The notes beneath the pieces are model-generated. The model was not told the DNA's origin, made no database searches, and saw only the letters and a program-made list of their open reading frames with translations. Shown piece after piece: positions 39,882-49,185 of a stretch of DNA of 64,000 nucleotides. The stretch covers positions 10,038 to 74,037 of the forward strand of contig DASZZM010000004.1 of the NCBI GenBank assembly GCA_035544895.1, in the 5' to 3' direction. The translations under genes and the position numbers were made by a program. This DNA comes from JASLEW01 sp035544895. Lineage in GTDB: Bacteria; Acidobacteriota; Thermoanaerobaculia; Multivoradales; UBA5704. The first letter of the stretch is position 1; every line of letters starts with the position of its first letter.

Positions 39882-42800
39882 GTGCCCGAGGAGACTTCCG
39901 CGCCCGTTCCCGCCCGCCCGGGCGGCATCATCGGCGGCGTTATCGCGCTGTCGGCGCGCCATGGCTGGACGGTCCTCCTCGCCGTCGGCGCGCTCGCCGC
40001 ATGGGGGTGGTTCGCCGCGCAACGTGCGCCGCTCGACGCCATCCCGGATCTCTCCGAGGCGCAGGTCATCGTCTTTACGGACTGGCCCGGACACAGCCCC
40101 GATCAGGTCGAGAACCACGTCACCTATCCGATCTCGGCGGCCCTGCTCGGCGCGCCGCGGGTACGGGTGGTGCGCGGCCAATCGATGTTTGCCATGTCGT
40201 TCGTCTACGTCATCTTCGAGGATGGGACCGACCTCTACTGGGCGCGCTCGCGCCTGCTCGAATACCTGGACCAGGCGCGCGGCACCCTGCCCGCCGGGGT
40301 GCAGCCGCGCCTTGGCCCCGACGCCACAGCGGTCGGCTGGGTGCTCGAGTACGCCCTGATCGACCGCCAAGGAAAGCACGACCTGCAGCAGCTACGCGCC
40401 CTCCAGGACTGGAACCTGCGCTACGCCCTGGAGAGCGTCCATGGGGTCGCCGAGGTCGCCGCGGTCGGAGGTTTCGTCAAGCAGTACCAGGTCGAAGTCG
40501 ACCCGCGCAAGCTGCGCTCTTATGGCATCCCTCTGGCCGAGGTGCTGCAGGCGGTGCGCCGCGCCAACGACGAAGTCGGCGGCAGCGCCATCGAGCTCGG
40601 CGGACACGAGGTGGTGATCCGCGGGCGCAGCTACGTGCGCGCTCCGGCCGACCTGGCGTCGGTTCCCCTGGCGGCCGCGGCGGGAGGGGCGCCGGTCACC
40701 CTGCGCGACGTCGCCGCCATCACCCTGGGGCCGGCGGAGCGGCGCGGCCTGGCCGAGCTGGGCGGACGCGGCGAGGCGGTCGGCGGCATCGTCGTCATGC
40801 GTTTCGGCGAGAACGCGCTCGCGACCCTGCGTGCCGTCAAGGAGCGCCTGGCCGAGATCGCGGCGAGCCTCCCCCCGGGGGTCGAGGTGGTCGTCACCTA
40901 CGACCGCTCGCGGCTCATCGAGGAGACGATCGCAACCCTCCGGCGCACGCTCGCCGAGGAGATGGTGGTGGTCAGCCTGGTCATCTTCGTCTTCCTGCTG
41001 CACGCGCGCTCCGCCCTGGTGCCGATTCTCTCGCTGCCGATCGCCGTCCTGCTCTCCTTCATTCCCATGCTCTACCAGGGCCTGACCATCAATCTCATGT
41101 CGCTCGGCGGCATCGCCGTGGCGCTCGGGGCGATGGTCGACGCCACCATCATCCTGGTCGAAAACGCCCACAAGCGGCTGGAAGCCTGGGAGGCCGCCGG
41201 GCGCCCCGGCGGGCCGGCCGGCCGGGCGGCCTGGCTCGTCGCGGCGATGCAGGAGGTCGGGCCCAACCTGTTCTTCTCGCTGCTGGTGATCACCGCCGCC
41301 TTCCTGCCGGTCCTCACCCTGCAAGGCACGGAGGGGCGGCTCTTCGCCCCGCTCGCCTTTTCCAAAACCTACGCCATGGGCTTCTCGGCGCTGCTCGCCG
41401 TCACCCTCACCCCGGCGCTCGCCGCGCTCCTGTTGCGCGGCCCGCTGCGGCGCGAGGCCGCCAACCCGCTGAACCGCTGGCTGATCCGCGCCTACTCCCC
41501 TGTGGTGCGCCTCGTGGTCGACCATCGCAAGAGCGTCGTCGCCGCCGCCGTGCTGCTCGCCGCCGTCTCGCTGCCGGCCTGGCAGCGGCTGGGCCAGGAG
41601 TTCATGCCCCCGCTCAACGAAGGGGTCATCCTCTACATGCCGACCGCACCGCCCGGCATGTCGATCTCGACCGCCAGCCGCATCCTCCAGGCCATGGACC
41701 GGCAGCTCGCCGCCTTCCCCGAGGTGGCAACCGTGTTCGGCAAGATGGGACGCGCCGAGACGGCGACCGACCCCGCGCCGCTCGGCATGGTCGAGACGGT
41801 GGTCGCGCTCAAGCCGCGCCGGCAGTGGCGGAAGGGCCTGACCTGGGACGGGCTGATCCGCGAGATGGACGCCCGGCTGCGCTACCCGGGCATGCCCAAC
41901 GTCTGGTGGATGCCAATCCAGACCCGCACCGAGATGCTGGCGACCGGGCTGCGCAGCCCGCTCGGGGTCAAGGTCCTGGGCGACGACCTGGCGGCGGTCG
42001 AGCGCACGGCGATCGCCGTCGAGCGCGCGATCGGAGGGGTTGCCGGGGTTGCCGGCACGCGCAGCGCCCTGGCCGAACGGGCCGAAGGCGGTCTGTACCT
42101 GGATATCGAGGTCGACCGCGAGGCGGCGTCGCGCTACGGGTTGCGCGTCGCCGACGTCTACGACGTGGTCGCCGCCGCGGTCGGCGGCGAGGCGGTCGGG
42201 CAGACCTTGGAAGGGCGGCAGCGCTACCCGATCGTCGTACGCTACGCGCGCGAGTTCCGCGACGACCCGCAAACGTTGCTCTCCGAGACTTTCATCCAGA
42301 CGCCGGCCGGCCTGCCGCCGGCGGGAATCCCGCTGTCGCAGGTCGCCCATGTCCACTTCACGGCCGGACCAGCGATGCTGCGCAGCGAGGAAGGCAAGCT
42401 CGTGGGCTATGTCTTCCTCGACGTCGCCGGCCGGCCGCTCGCCGAATACGTGGCCGACGCCAGGCGGGCGGTGGCGGCGCGGGTCCGCCTGGCGCCGGGC
42501 ACCCGCATCGAGTGGGCCGGGCAGTACGAGTCCTACCGGCGCGCGCGCCGGCGGCTGGCGCTGATCGTGCCGCTCACCCTGCTGCTCATCGTCGTGCTCC
42601 TCTATGCCGGCACCGGGTCGGTGGTCGAGACCGGAATGGTGCTGCTCGCCGTTCCTTTCTCGCTGATCGGCGCGGTGTGGCTGCTCTATCTGCTCGACTA
42701 CAACGTCAGCGTGGCGGTCTGGGTGGGCCTGATCGCCCTGGCCGGGCTGGACGCCGAGACCGGAGTGGTGATGCTGCTCTACCTGAAGCTCGCCTGGCGC

Positions 42801-43064
42801 CGCCGCCTGGCGGAGGGCAGGCTCGCGAGCTTCGCCGACCTGCGCGAAGCGATCGTCGAGGGCGCGGCGCAGCGCATTCGCCCGAAGCTGATGACGGTCC
42901 TCACCATGACCGCCGGCCTGCTGCCCCTGCTCTGGAGCACCGGGACCGGGGCCGACCTGATGAAGCGGATCGCCGCGCCGATGGCCGGCGGCCTCGTCAC
43001 CTCGTTCCTGCTCGAGCTGCTGGTCTACCCCGCCCTCTTCGCCCTGTGGCGCGGCCGGGGCTAG
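39882..43064 (+). CDS. cusA: CusA-type heavy-metal RND efflux pump, Cu(I)/Ag(I)
   Basis: A 1,060-residue RND pump, normal length for CusA/CzcA. Proton-relay helix GAMVDATIILVENAHKRLE is present, as are the usual 12 membrane helices. The three methionines that bind Cu(I)/Ag(I) in E. coli CusA (573, 623, 672) are all in place with exact spacing of 50 and 49: M586 in LYMP, M636 in GMVET and M685 in EMLATG. This points to copper or silver rather than zinc/cobalt export. The GTG at 39882 fits the N-terminal length, though its ribosome site is weak. The gene follows cusB by 34 bp, forming an operon cusC-cusB-cusA. No sensor-regulator pair is adjacent. Confidence 0.93.
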   Translation: MPEETSAPVPARPGGIIGGVIALSARHGWTVLLAVGALAAWGWFAAQRAPLDAIPDLSEAQVIVFTDWPGHSPDQVENHVTYPISAALLGAPRVRVVRGQSMFAMSFVYVIFEDGTDLYWARSRLLEYLDQARGTLPAGVQPRLGPDATAVGWVLEYALIDRQGKHDLQQLRALQDWNLRYALESVHGVAEVAAVGGFVKQYQVEVDPRKLRSYGIPLAEVLQAVRRANDEVGGSAIELGGHEVVIRGRSYVRAPADLASVPLAAAAGGAPVTLRDVAAITLGPAERRGLAELGGRGEAVGGIVVMRFGENALATLRAVKERLAEIAASLPPGVEVVVTYDRSRLIEETIATLRRTLAEEMVVVSLVIFVFLLHARSALVPILSLPIAVLLSFIPMLYQGLTINLMSLGGIAVALGAMVDATIILVENAHKRLEAWEAAGRPGGPAGRAAWLVAAMQEVGPNLFFSLLVITAAFLPVLTLQGTEGRLFAPLAFSKTYAMGFSALLAVTLTPALAALLLRGPLRREAANPLNRWLIRAYSPVVRLVVDHRKSVVAAAVLLAAVSLPAWQRLGQEFMPPLNEGVILYMPTAPPGMSISTASRILQAMDRQLAAFPEVATVFGKMGRAETATDPAPLGMVETVVALKPRRQWRKGLTWDGLIREMDARLRYPGMPNVWWMPIQTRTEMLATGLRSPLGVKVLGDDLAAVERTAIAVERAIGGVAGVAGTRSALAERAEGGLYLDIEVDREAASRYGLRVADVYDVVAAAVGGEAVGQTLEGRQRYPIVVRYAREFRDDPQTLLSETFIQTPAGLPPAGIPLSQVAHVHFTAGPAMLRSEEGKLVGYVFLDVAGRPLAEYVADARRAVAARVRLAPGTRIEWAGQYESYRRARRRLALIVPLTLLLIVVLLYAGTGSVVETGMVLLAVPFSLIGAVWLLYLLDYNVSVAVWVGLIALAGLDAETGVVMLLYLKLAWRRRLAEGRLASFADLREAIVEGAAQRIRPKLMTVLTMTAGLLPLLWSTGTGADLMKRIAAPMAGGLVTSFLLELLVYPALFALWRGRG

Positions 43065-43144
43065 CCCCTAGCCTTGACCCCCTCCAGTCGCTCGACTACC
43101 ATGCGAGAGAATCGGCGCTTAAGATGGAGCTGAATGGAGCTGAG

Positions 43145-43966
43145 ATGTTCTGCCTCGAGCTCACCAACCACTGCAACCTACGCTGTCCGATGTGCACGCT
43201 CGGGACCATGGAGCGCCCGGCCGGGTTCATGGAGCCCGAGGTCTTTCGCAAGGTGGTCGATCAATCGCGGGAGATGGCCTTGCCGATCGAATGGTTTCAC
43301 GTCTACGGCGAGCCCCTGCTCCACCCTCGGATCGAGGAATTCATGCGCTACTTCCAGGAACGCGGCCTGGGGCGCGGCGGGATCTCCACCAACGGCCTGA
43401 TCCTCAACCGGCACCGCATCCGGGTCCTCACCACGCACTGCCGGGAGGTCCTGGTGGCGGTGGACAGCCTGCGCGAAGAGGTTTATCGCGTCCTCCGCGC
43501 CAACGCCCGTTTTCAGGAGCTCTGCGACAAGGTCCGCCAGTTGATCGAAGAGGCTTCCGGCACCGGCCTGCTGATCACCATCCAGTACCTGCAGACCCGC
43601 CTCAATCCCGACGAGTCCGTGGCCGATTTCGAGAGATTCTTCGGCCGCCACGACCACGTCACCTACTTCACCAAGACGACGGAACAGTTCGCGGGCGGCC
43701 AGGACTTCACGCTCGCCCACCTCCCCCGGCTGCCGAAGCAGAATTGTCCGAAGCTGCATCACTTCATGGCCATCCTGGCCAACGGCCGCTGTATCACCTG
43801 CTGCTACGACGTGGACGCGGAGCAGCCGATCGGCAGCATCTACGACAACACCCTCGCCGAGCTGTGGCAGAGCGGAGAGCGGCGGCGGCAGCTCCGCGAC
43901 TCGGCGGCCGGCGACTTCCTTCGCCTGCCGCTGTGCGCCAAGTGCGCCGGCGCTACGGCCGCCTGA
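43145..43966 (+). CDS. Radical SAM/SPASM-domain protein
   Basis: A 273-residue enzyme that begins almost directly with the cluster motif: C10, C14 and C17 in LTNHCNLRCPMC bind the [4Fe-4S] cluster that cleaves S-adenosylmethionine. Further motifs are WFHVYGEPLLHP (GGE-like) and GGISTNGLIL. The C-terminal SPASM-like region has NCPKLHHFMAILANGRCITCCYDVDAEQPIGSI and LCAKCAG, with Cys ligands for an auxiliary cluster. The ATG at 43145 is chosen for its GGAG site; ATG 43124 is in frame. Its substrate is unknown; such proteins modify peptides or sugars. Its 3' end overlaps the convergent DUF5054 gene by 14 bp. Confidence 0.88.
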   Translation: MFCLELTNHCNLRCPMCTLGTMERPAGFMEPEVFRKVVDQSREMALPIEWFHVYGEPLLHPRIEEFMRYFQERGLGRGGISTNGLILNRHRIRVLTTHCREVLVAVDSLREEVYRVLRANARFQELCDKVRQLIEEASGTGLLITIQYLQTRLNPDESVADFERFFGRHDHVTYFTKTTEQFAGGQDFTLAHLPRLPKQNCPKLHHFMAILANGRCITCCYDVDAEQPIGSIYDNTLAELWQSGERRRQLRDSAAGDFLRLPLCAKCAGATAA

Positions 43967-46304
43967 CGGAGCTCCGCGCCGCGCCTGCCGCTGAGACGGA
44001 AGCGCAGGCGTTCGCGATCAGGCACTCTTCGCGCAGGCAGAGCTCGAAGCGGAAGCGGGAGTCCGCGTCTTCCGGCCTCCACGGGTACCACTGGACGAAA
44101 TTATTGCCCCAGAGGTTATTGAACAGGTTGACGTAGATCCCCTCGCTCGGGCGCGGCTGGCTGTTGTTGAAGTCGAGGATCGCCGGCCGGCCCGGTGAGA
44201 CGAGCGCCGCGTCCAGGGTGCGCAGCGAGAGCTTGCGGTCTCCGCCGCAGTAGCTGATACCTTCCCAGACCCCGTGCAGGTGGCGGCCGCCGTTGAGCAC
44301 GACGTCGTCCGGCGCGACCGGCTGTCCGAGCTTGTGAAGGACCCAGCCGCGGTCCGCCGCTCCCACGGGCCGAAACTCCAGCCACATCGCCTCCGGCAGC
44401 ATTGTCTCGGTCTTGTTGAACCACTGCAGATCGAAGCGGAGGGAAGGAACCGGTCTCTTGCCCCGGCTGCTTGCGGCGCGCGGGATCGCCACTTCCATCG
44501 ACAGCAACTGCGGCGCCCCGAAGTCGATCAAGGTCTCCCGCGGGAGATCCATCGCGAGCTGGAACCGGCAGAAGTCCGCCTGGCCCTCGCCCTCTGCGCG
44601 CCACCTCAGCTCCCGCAGGCGGGGCTGCCACTGGCGGTGGACGGAGAGCGAGTTGGCGCCGAGCCCCGGCTTGCCCCAAGCGCCGGCAAACCAGCTCACC
44701 GGCGGCAGCGTGTACGAGTAGCGTTGGGCGAAGAGCTGGAAATCGGCCTGGCTGTAGCTCTCGTACTGGAAGAGTCCCAAGGGGTGGTCGGGGTCGGCCC
44801 AGATCTGCCCCGATGAGAGCTCTTTGAGATGGTCGATGGCTCCGTGCTCATCGAAACCGATCTCGAAATCCCCACATGGAAACTTCTGGCCGGCCGACCC
44901 GCCGCTGAACCCTTCCGGCTTGGGCCGCCGCGGCTTGATGGCCTCGAGCCGCGCTTTGACGTCCGTGCTCAAGGTAGACCCGGAAGGGAGGGCCTGCAAG
45001 GCCCAGTCGAGGAAGAGGCGCTGCTCGTCCCAGGAGTACTCCATGGCTTGGAAGCCACAGGCGCCGACCTGGCTCGCGAATTCCAGGTTGGACCAGTAGG
45101 TGGTGCCCACGTAGTTCGAGAGGTTGAGCCCCGCGGTGTGCTCGGGGATCTTGATGAGCATCCGGCTGAAGCGCTGCAGGCCCGGATCAGTCTCGCTGCA
45201 CTTGCCGCTCTCCAGGCATTCCGCGCGCGCCCTGGAGAGCTCGCGGAACCGCGCCAGCTTGAGCGGATCGGCCGCCGCACCGTAGATCCAGGTGTCGCCG
45301 ATCTCCTGAGAGACCTTCGGCAAGGCGTCGGGATGGGACTTGATGAATTCGAGGAGCGGTTTGACGAAGTCGTCGAAGCTGCCGGCCCGAATCGTCGCGT
45401 TGGGGAACTCCGAGCGCAGCGTGTCGTAGGTCTGCAAGACCGTGAAGGCCGACGGCGGACCGGCATTGTCGCCGGTGAAGTAGGTCGCCAGGGCCTCGGG
45501 GAACCCGGGGACCACCACGGCATCCCCTAGACGGATCCCGCCGTACCCTCCAGGGTGCCACATCGCCAGGATCTCCTGGTTGGAGACGGGGTCGTGCCAG
45601 ATGAAAGCCGGGGGGACGGTCGGCGGCATGGACCCCGCGTTGGCGCCCACCGTGAGCGCCTGCTGGCCGCTCCCCAACATCAGGGGAATGACCCCGCGGG
45701 TAGAGCCGGGATCGTCCCGGTTGCTCGCGGTGAGGATCGGCCGCGGCGGCTGGAGCGCTCCCGCGAGGCTCAGCATGTAGCGGAAAAGCGAGGGATCCAT
45801 CAGCTCGTCCATGACGTTGAACGCATTGCCATGCCAGACGATGGTGCCGTCTTGGACCGCCCGCTCGAACCGCTCTTGAGTCTCCTTGCTGGGACACTGC
45901 AGGGCGGCGGAGACCGGGCAGGCGCCGCCCTTCGTCCAGGAGAGCTGCGGGCAGTCGCGCAAGAGGGAGACGAGCCAGGGGTCGGTCGTGAACACGAAGC
46001 CCTCTTTGACCTCCCACCGCTTCAGCGTCTCCGCGGTTTCGATCGCCTGAAGATTGAACTGATTGAGGTACTGGCTCAGCACGCTGAGCGCAAAGTAAGT
46101 CCAGCCGACGTCGAGGTGACTCATGAAGACGACGTGCACCAGCTTGATCTTGGAGTACTCCGTGGAGTCCCTGAGCCCCGCCCCCACCGATACGGCGCCG
46201 CCGTGTCCGAAGGCGGCCCCGGGACCCAGGGCCTGCAGCGTCAGGGTGAGGGCAAGGACAGCCGCGCGGGCCGGCCACGACGTTTTCTTTCTCGGGTTTC
46301 TCAT
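43953..46304 (-). CDS. Secreted DUF5054 / GH38-like glycosidase-related protein
   Basis: A 783-residue exported protein (signal peptide ending near GPGAAFG). The N-terminal part fits the DUF5054 family, which is related to the catalytic domain of GH38 alpha-mannosidases: VHVVFMSHLDVGWTYF with H63 and D65 (metal-ligand H-x-D), FVFTTDPWLVSLL, and WHGNAFNVMDELMDPSLFRYML, where the Asp could be the nucleophile region. The remaining part is beta-rich, like the mannosidase C-terminal domain. It probably trims or binds extracellular glycans. It is translationally coupled to the upstream glycosyltransferase gene (ATGA overlap). Confidence 0.78.
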   Translation of the reverse strand: MRNPRKKTSWPARAAVLALTLTLQALGPGAAFGHGGAVSVGAGLRDSTEYSKIKLVHVVFMSHLDVGWTYFALSVLSQYLNQFNLQAIETAETLKRWEVKEGFVFTTDPWLVSLLRDCPQLSWTKGGACPVSAALQCPSKETQERFERAVQDGTIVWHGNAFNVMDELMDPSLFRYMLSLAGALQPPRPILTASNRDDPGSTRGVIPLMLGSGQQALTVGANAGSMPPTVPPAFIWHDPVSNQEILAMWHPGGYGGIRLGDAVVVPGFPEALATYFTGDNAGPPSAFTVLQTYDTLRSEFPNATIRAGSFDDFVKPLLEFIKSHPDALPKVSQEIGDTWIYGAAADPLKLARFRELSRARAECLESGKCSETDPGLQRFSRMLIKIPEHTAGLNLSNYVGTTYWSNLEFASQVGACGFQAMEYSWDEQRLFLDWALQALPSGSTLSTDVKARLEAIKPRRPKPEGFSGGSAGQKFPCGDFEIGFDEHGAIDHLKELSSGQIWADPDHPLGLFQYESYSQADFQLFAQRYSYTLPPVSWFAGAWGKPGLGANSLSVHRQWQPRLRELRWRAEGEGQADFCRFQLAMDLPRETLIDFGAPQLLSMEVAIPRAASSRGKRPVPSLRFDLQWFNKTETMLPEAMWLEFRPVGAADRGWVLHKLGQPVAPDDVVLNGGRHLHGVWEGISYCGGDRKLSLRTLDAALVSPGRPAILDFNNSQPRPSEGIYVNLFNNLWGNNFVQWYPWRPEDADSRFRFELCLREECLIANACASVSAAGAARSSVRRP

Positions 46305-47344
46305 GAGATCGGCGGACCTCCTTCGGCAGTTCGTTCGATCAAGGCTCCGGCGCGGGCCGCGCGCCGGCGGCAGGCGAAGTCGAGGAGCGCCGCGGTCTCC
46401 CGCATCAGCCCGAGCTCGATGAGCTGAGGCGGGCCGGTGAAGCGCACGGAGCGGCGGTCGTGCAGGCGGGGGGACCGCCCCTGCTCCAGATGTGCCGCCA
46501 TGCCGCGATACTCCTCGGCGTCGTTCCAGTGCTGCCCCCGCTGCGCCTCGTCCAGCACTCGGCCGACGAAGTCCTGGAGATACTTGATGTGGAGGACGGC
46601 GCCTTCGACCGGCGAGAGCGACACCCCCTCCGCGGCGTGCATGCCCTGGATGAGATAGGTGCTGTCCGAGAACCGCAGCAGCGGGATCTTGGTCAGGGCA
46701 GTCGAGATCCCGAAGAGGCGGCGGCGCACCCCGCCGCGGAACGCTCGATAGGGAAAGCTCTCGCCGCTCTTCGGGCTGACGATCCAGCCGGTGACCTCCT
46801 GGTGCGAGTCCGGATCGAAGTAAAGAGGGATTTCCAACGGGTCTTCACCCGGCCGGTAGCGGAGCCGGTCGCACGACACCTCCGGGTAGAGATCGAGCAG
46901 GAAGCTGTAGAGTGCCGTCGTCCCCTCGGCGGCAAGGAAGTCGGTCAGATCGCGGAGCGAGAGATCCTCCCCCTGGGGGTAGACGAGCAACTCATCGGCG
47001 TCCACCACCAGGCACCAGTGACCGCGGCCGAACTCCTCGAGCAGGTATTCCATCCAGTGCCAGTGACCGGCGTAGGACTCGGCGGTGCGGAAGAGGTGGA
47101 GCGGAGCGCGCTCCTCGGCCAGCAGGATCTCCAAGGTGTTGTCGGTCGAGTTGTTCTCCACCACGAAGAGCCGATCGACGCCCCGGCACAGATAATAGTC
47201 GAGCACGAACGGGAGCCGTAGCGACTCATTGCGCACGATCATGAACATCCTGATCTCGCTGCGCCAACTCGGGATGGGGAGCCGGTCGATCCTCTGCAAT
47301 TGGGATTGCGCCGCCTGCAGCGAGGCCGTGAAGCTCTCTCTCAT
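46301..47344 (-). CDS. Glycosyltransferase, GT2-like (PF13704 type)
   Basis: A 347-residue cytoplasmic protein. EIRMFMIVRNESLRLPFVLDYYLCRGVDRLFVVENNSTDNTLEIL is the Glyco_tranf_2_4 signature, followed by HWCLVVDADELLVYP with the metal- and nucleotide-binding D-A-D. The middle part (LLDLYPEVSC, PYRAFRGGVRRRLFG, LHIKYLQDFVGRVLDEAQRG) matches the family's acceptor region. It presumably transfers a sugar to a surface glycan. It is coupled to the DUF5054 gene and divergent from another glycosyltransferase across a 100-bp gap. Confidence 0.85.
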   Translation of the reverse strand: MRESFTASLQAAQSQLQRIDRLPIPSWRSEIRMFMIVRNESLRLPFVLDYYLCRGVDRLFVVENNSTDNTLEILLAEERAPLHLFRTAESYAGHWHWMEYLLEEFGRGHWCLVVDADELLVYPQGEDLSLRDLTDFLAAEGTTALYSFLLDLYPEVSCDRLRYRPGEDPLEIPLYFDPDSHQEVTGWIVSPKSGESFPYRAFRGGVRRRLFGISTALTKIPLLRFSDSTYLIQGMHAAEGVSLSPVEGAVLHIKYLQDFVGRVLDEAQRGQHWNDAEEYRGMAAHLEQGRSPRLHDRRSVRFTGPPQLIELGLMRETAALLDFACRRRAARAGALIERTAEGGPPIS

Positions 47345-47444
47345 GGCGTCTCTAGCGTCCGGATGGACTCCCCGTGAAAGACTATGAAAGGATTGCCGCA
47401 GTTATTGTATCAAAGCATTGGAGGTTTTACGAGAGGAGGTCCAG

Positions 47445-48419
47445 GTGAGCCCCCGCGCTCCCGTCGCCGTCTTCACCTATGACCGCCCCAGGCACCTGCG
47501 CCGTACCCTCGAGGCGCTCGCCCGTTGCCCGGGCTTCGCTACCGGCCGGCTGCACCTCTACTGCGACGCACCGGCCCGCGCGGCGGACGGCCCGTCGTGC
47601 GATGCAGCACGCCGCGTGGCGCGCGACTGGGTCCGCCGGCGCGGCGGCCGGCTGATCGAGCGGGACGGCAATCGGGGTTTCCGCAACATCACCGACGCCA
47701 TCTCCGAGCTCTGCGCCGGTTTCGGCCGTGTCGTGGTCATCGAGGATGACGTCGTGGTCTCCCCCGATTTCCTCGGCTATGTCGAGCGGGGGCTCGATCG
47801 CTACGCGAACGATCCACGCGTCTTCCTGATCGGCGGCTACATGTTCGCGGCCGATCACCCGCCGGAGCCGCCTCTGTTCTTTCTGCCCGTCGCCCTGGCC
47901 TGGGGATGGGCCACCTGGGAGCGGGCATGGAAGCAGTACGAGTACCTGCCGCGCGACTGGCAGGGAGTGCTCTCCGACGCGCAGAGCCGGCGGCGCTTCG
48001 ACGTCGGCGGCTCGTTTCCGTATGCCCGGACCCTGCGGCGAACGATGGAGGGGAAATTCGACTCGTGGGACACACAGTGGTACTTCACCCTCTTCCGGGC
48101 CGGCGGACTGGGTCTCTACCCCGCCCGGTCGCTGGTGTGGAATTCCGGCATCGACGGCGGAGTGCACGGCCGCCTGGGGCGGAAGGCTCTCGACCGCACC
48201 CACCCCGTGTTCCACGGCGAGCTGGCGCGCGATGACTTCGCGGCCCCCCGGCTGCCTCCTGGCTGGCCCTTCCCGGGCGAGGTCGGCGTCGATGCGCCGG
48301 CCCTCGCCCGCCTCGGCCGGGCGCTGGCCAGGATCCACGCCATGGGCTCGCCAGGCAAGCGCATCCGTCCGCTGCCGGAGATCAGAGACCGGCGAGAAAC
48401 CGGCGGGCGAGCAGGTTGA
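47445..48419 (+). CDS. Glycosyltransferase, GNT-I-like GT-A fold
   Basis: A 324-residue protein. The GTG at 47445 is chosen because AGGAGG sits just before it; a TTG 27 bp upstream lacks a site. APVAVFTYDRPRHLRRTLEALARC starts the GT-A fold, and FGRVVVIEDDVVVSPDFLGYVERGLDRYANDPRVFLIGGYMF contains the E-D-D metal site and the helix seen in GNT-I-like bacterial transferases. ALAWGWATWERAW and DSWDTQWYFTLF follow. It should add a sugar to a glycan acceptor. Its 3' end overlaps the next convergent gene by about 38 bp. Confidence 0.85.
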   Translation: MSPRAPVAVFTYDRPRHLRRTLEALARCPGFATGRLHLYCDAPARAADGPSCDAARRVARDWVRRRGGRLIERDGNRGFRNITDAISELCAGFGRVVVIEDDVVVSPDFLGYVERGLDRYANDPRVFLIGGYMFAADHPPEPPLFFLPVALAWGWATWERAWKQYEYLPRDWQGVLSDAQSRRRFDVGGSFPYARTLRRTMEGKFDSWDTQWYFTLFRAGGLGLYPARSLVWNSGIDGGVHGRLGRKALDRTHPVFHGELARDDFAAPRLPPGWPFPGEVGVDAPALARLGRALARIHAMGSPGKRIRPLPEIRDRRETGGRAG

Positions 48420-49173
48420 AGTTGGTGTCCACCCGGCGGATGGAATCGATCGTCAGGTCCGCTAGGTACCGCTCCCAGGCGACCTGCTCCCAGAGATGCA
48501 CGCAATAGGAATCCGCGAAGCTCAATCCGGAGTCGAGATAGAGCATCCGGAGATGAGAGTCCTCCCAGGTGGGCCAGAAGAAGGCCCGGTGATCGAGGAC
48601 GTGGACGCGGGCGGGATAGGTTCGGGCGAGAAAGGCGGGGTAGCGCACGGCCATCTCGTTCCAATGGCGGTCCCAGCCGGTGGAACGGAAGCCGTTCCAG
48701 TGGGAACGGGCGGGATCGAACCCCTCCAGCCACTTCTCCGTGAACCAGGCGCCGGGGGCAGCGAGGATCACGGCGTTGCACAGCCCGTGTCGACCCTCCA
48801 CCCCCTCTTGACCGAGCACGAACTCGCGGCTCCTGAGCTCGCGAAACGAGCGCAGACACAGGACGTCCATGTCAAGGTAGATGCCGCCTTGATGGCGCAG
48901 AATCTGCAGCCGCACGTAGTCGGTTTGATGGGCGTGGTGCCGGACAGGCACGCCGTGGATCTCATGGGGCGGCTCGATGGGGACGAGCTCCAGATAGGGC
49001 CTCGCCCGCTCCCACCATTCGCCGCGGGGCTCGTGCTTGTAGTAGAAACGGATCGCCTCCGGATGGTTGGTCTCGGCCGCTGACCGGACCGCCAGGTAGT
49101 GGACCAGGGAAAACGGCTTGCCGTTCAGATCGGGCACGAACCCGTAGCAGAAGTGGATGACATTCGGGATCAA
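48382..49173 (-). CDS. Glycosyltransferase with DXD sugar-binding motif (PF04488)
   Basis: A 263-residue protein. IPNVIHFCYGF opens the fold, and HAHQTDYVRLQILRHQGGIYLDMDVLCLRSF is the full Gly_transf_sug signature, with D-M-D as the metal and nucleotide-sugar site. GLCNAVILAAPGAWF and HLWEQVAW follow, as in the family. It is close behind the methyltransferase gene (12 bp), so both may be co-transcribed with the TIR/STAND group upstream. It is likely a surface-glycan enzyme. Confidence 0.87.
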   Translation of the reverse strand: MIPNVIHFCYGFVPDLNGKPFSLVHYLAVRSAAETNHPEAIRFYYKHEPRGEWWERARPYLELVPIEPPHEIHGVPVRHHAHQTDYVRLQILRHQGGIYLDMDVLCLRSFRELRSREFVLGQEGVEGRHGLCNAVILAAPGAWFTEKWLEGFDPARSHWNGFRSTGWDRHWNEMAVRYPAFLARTYPARVHVLDHRAFFWPTWEDSHLRMLYLDSGLSFADSYCVHLWEQVAWERYLADLTIDSIRRVDTNFNLLARRFLAGL

Positions 49174-49185
49174 CGCTCGGATGCC

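Noticed and set aside
43057..43068. GGGGCTAGCCCC palindrome at the cusA stop as a terminator
   Set aside because: The arms are only 6 bp with no loop and no T-run; likely chance in GC-rich DNA.
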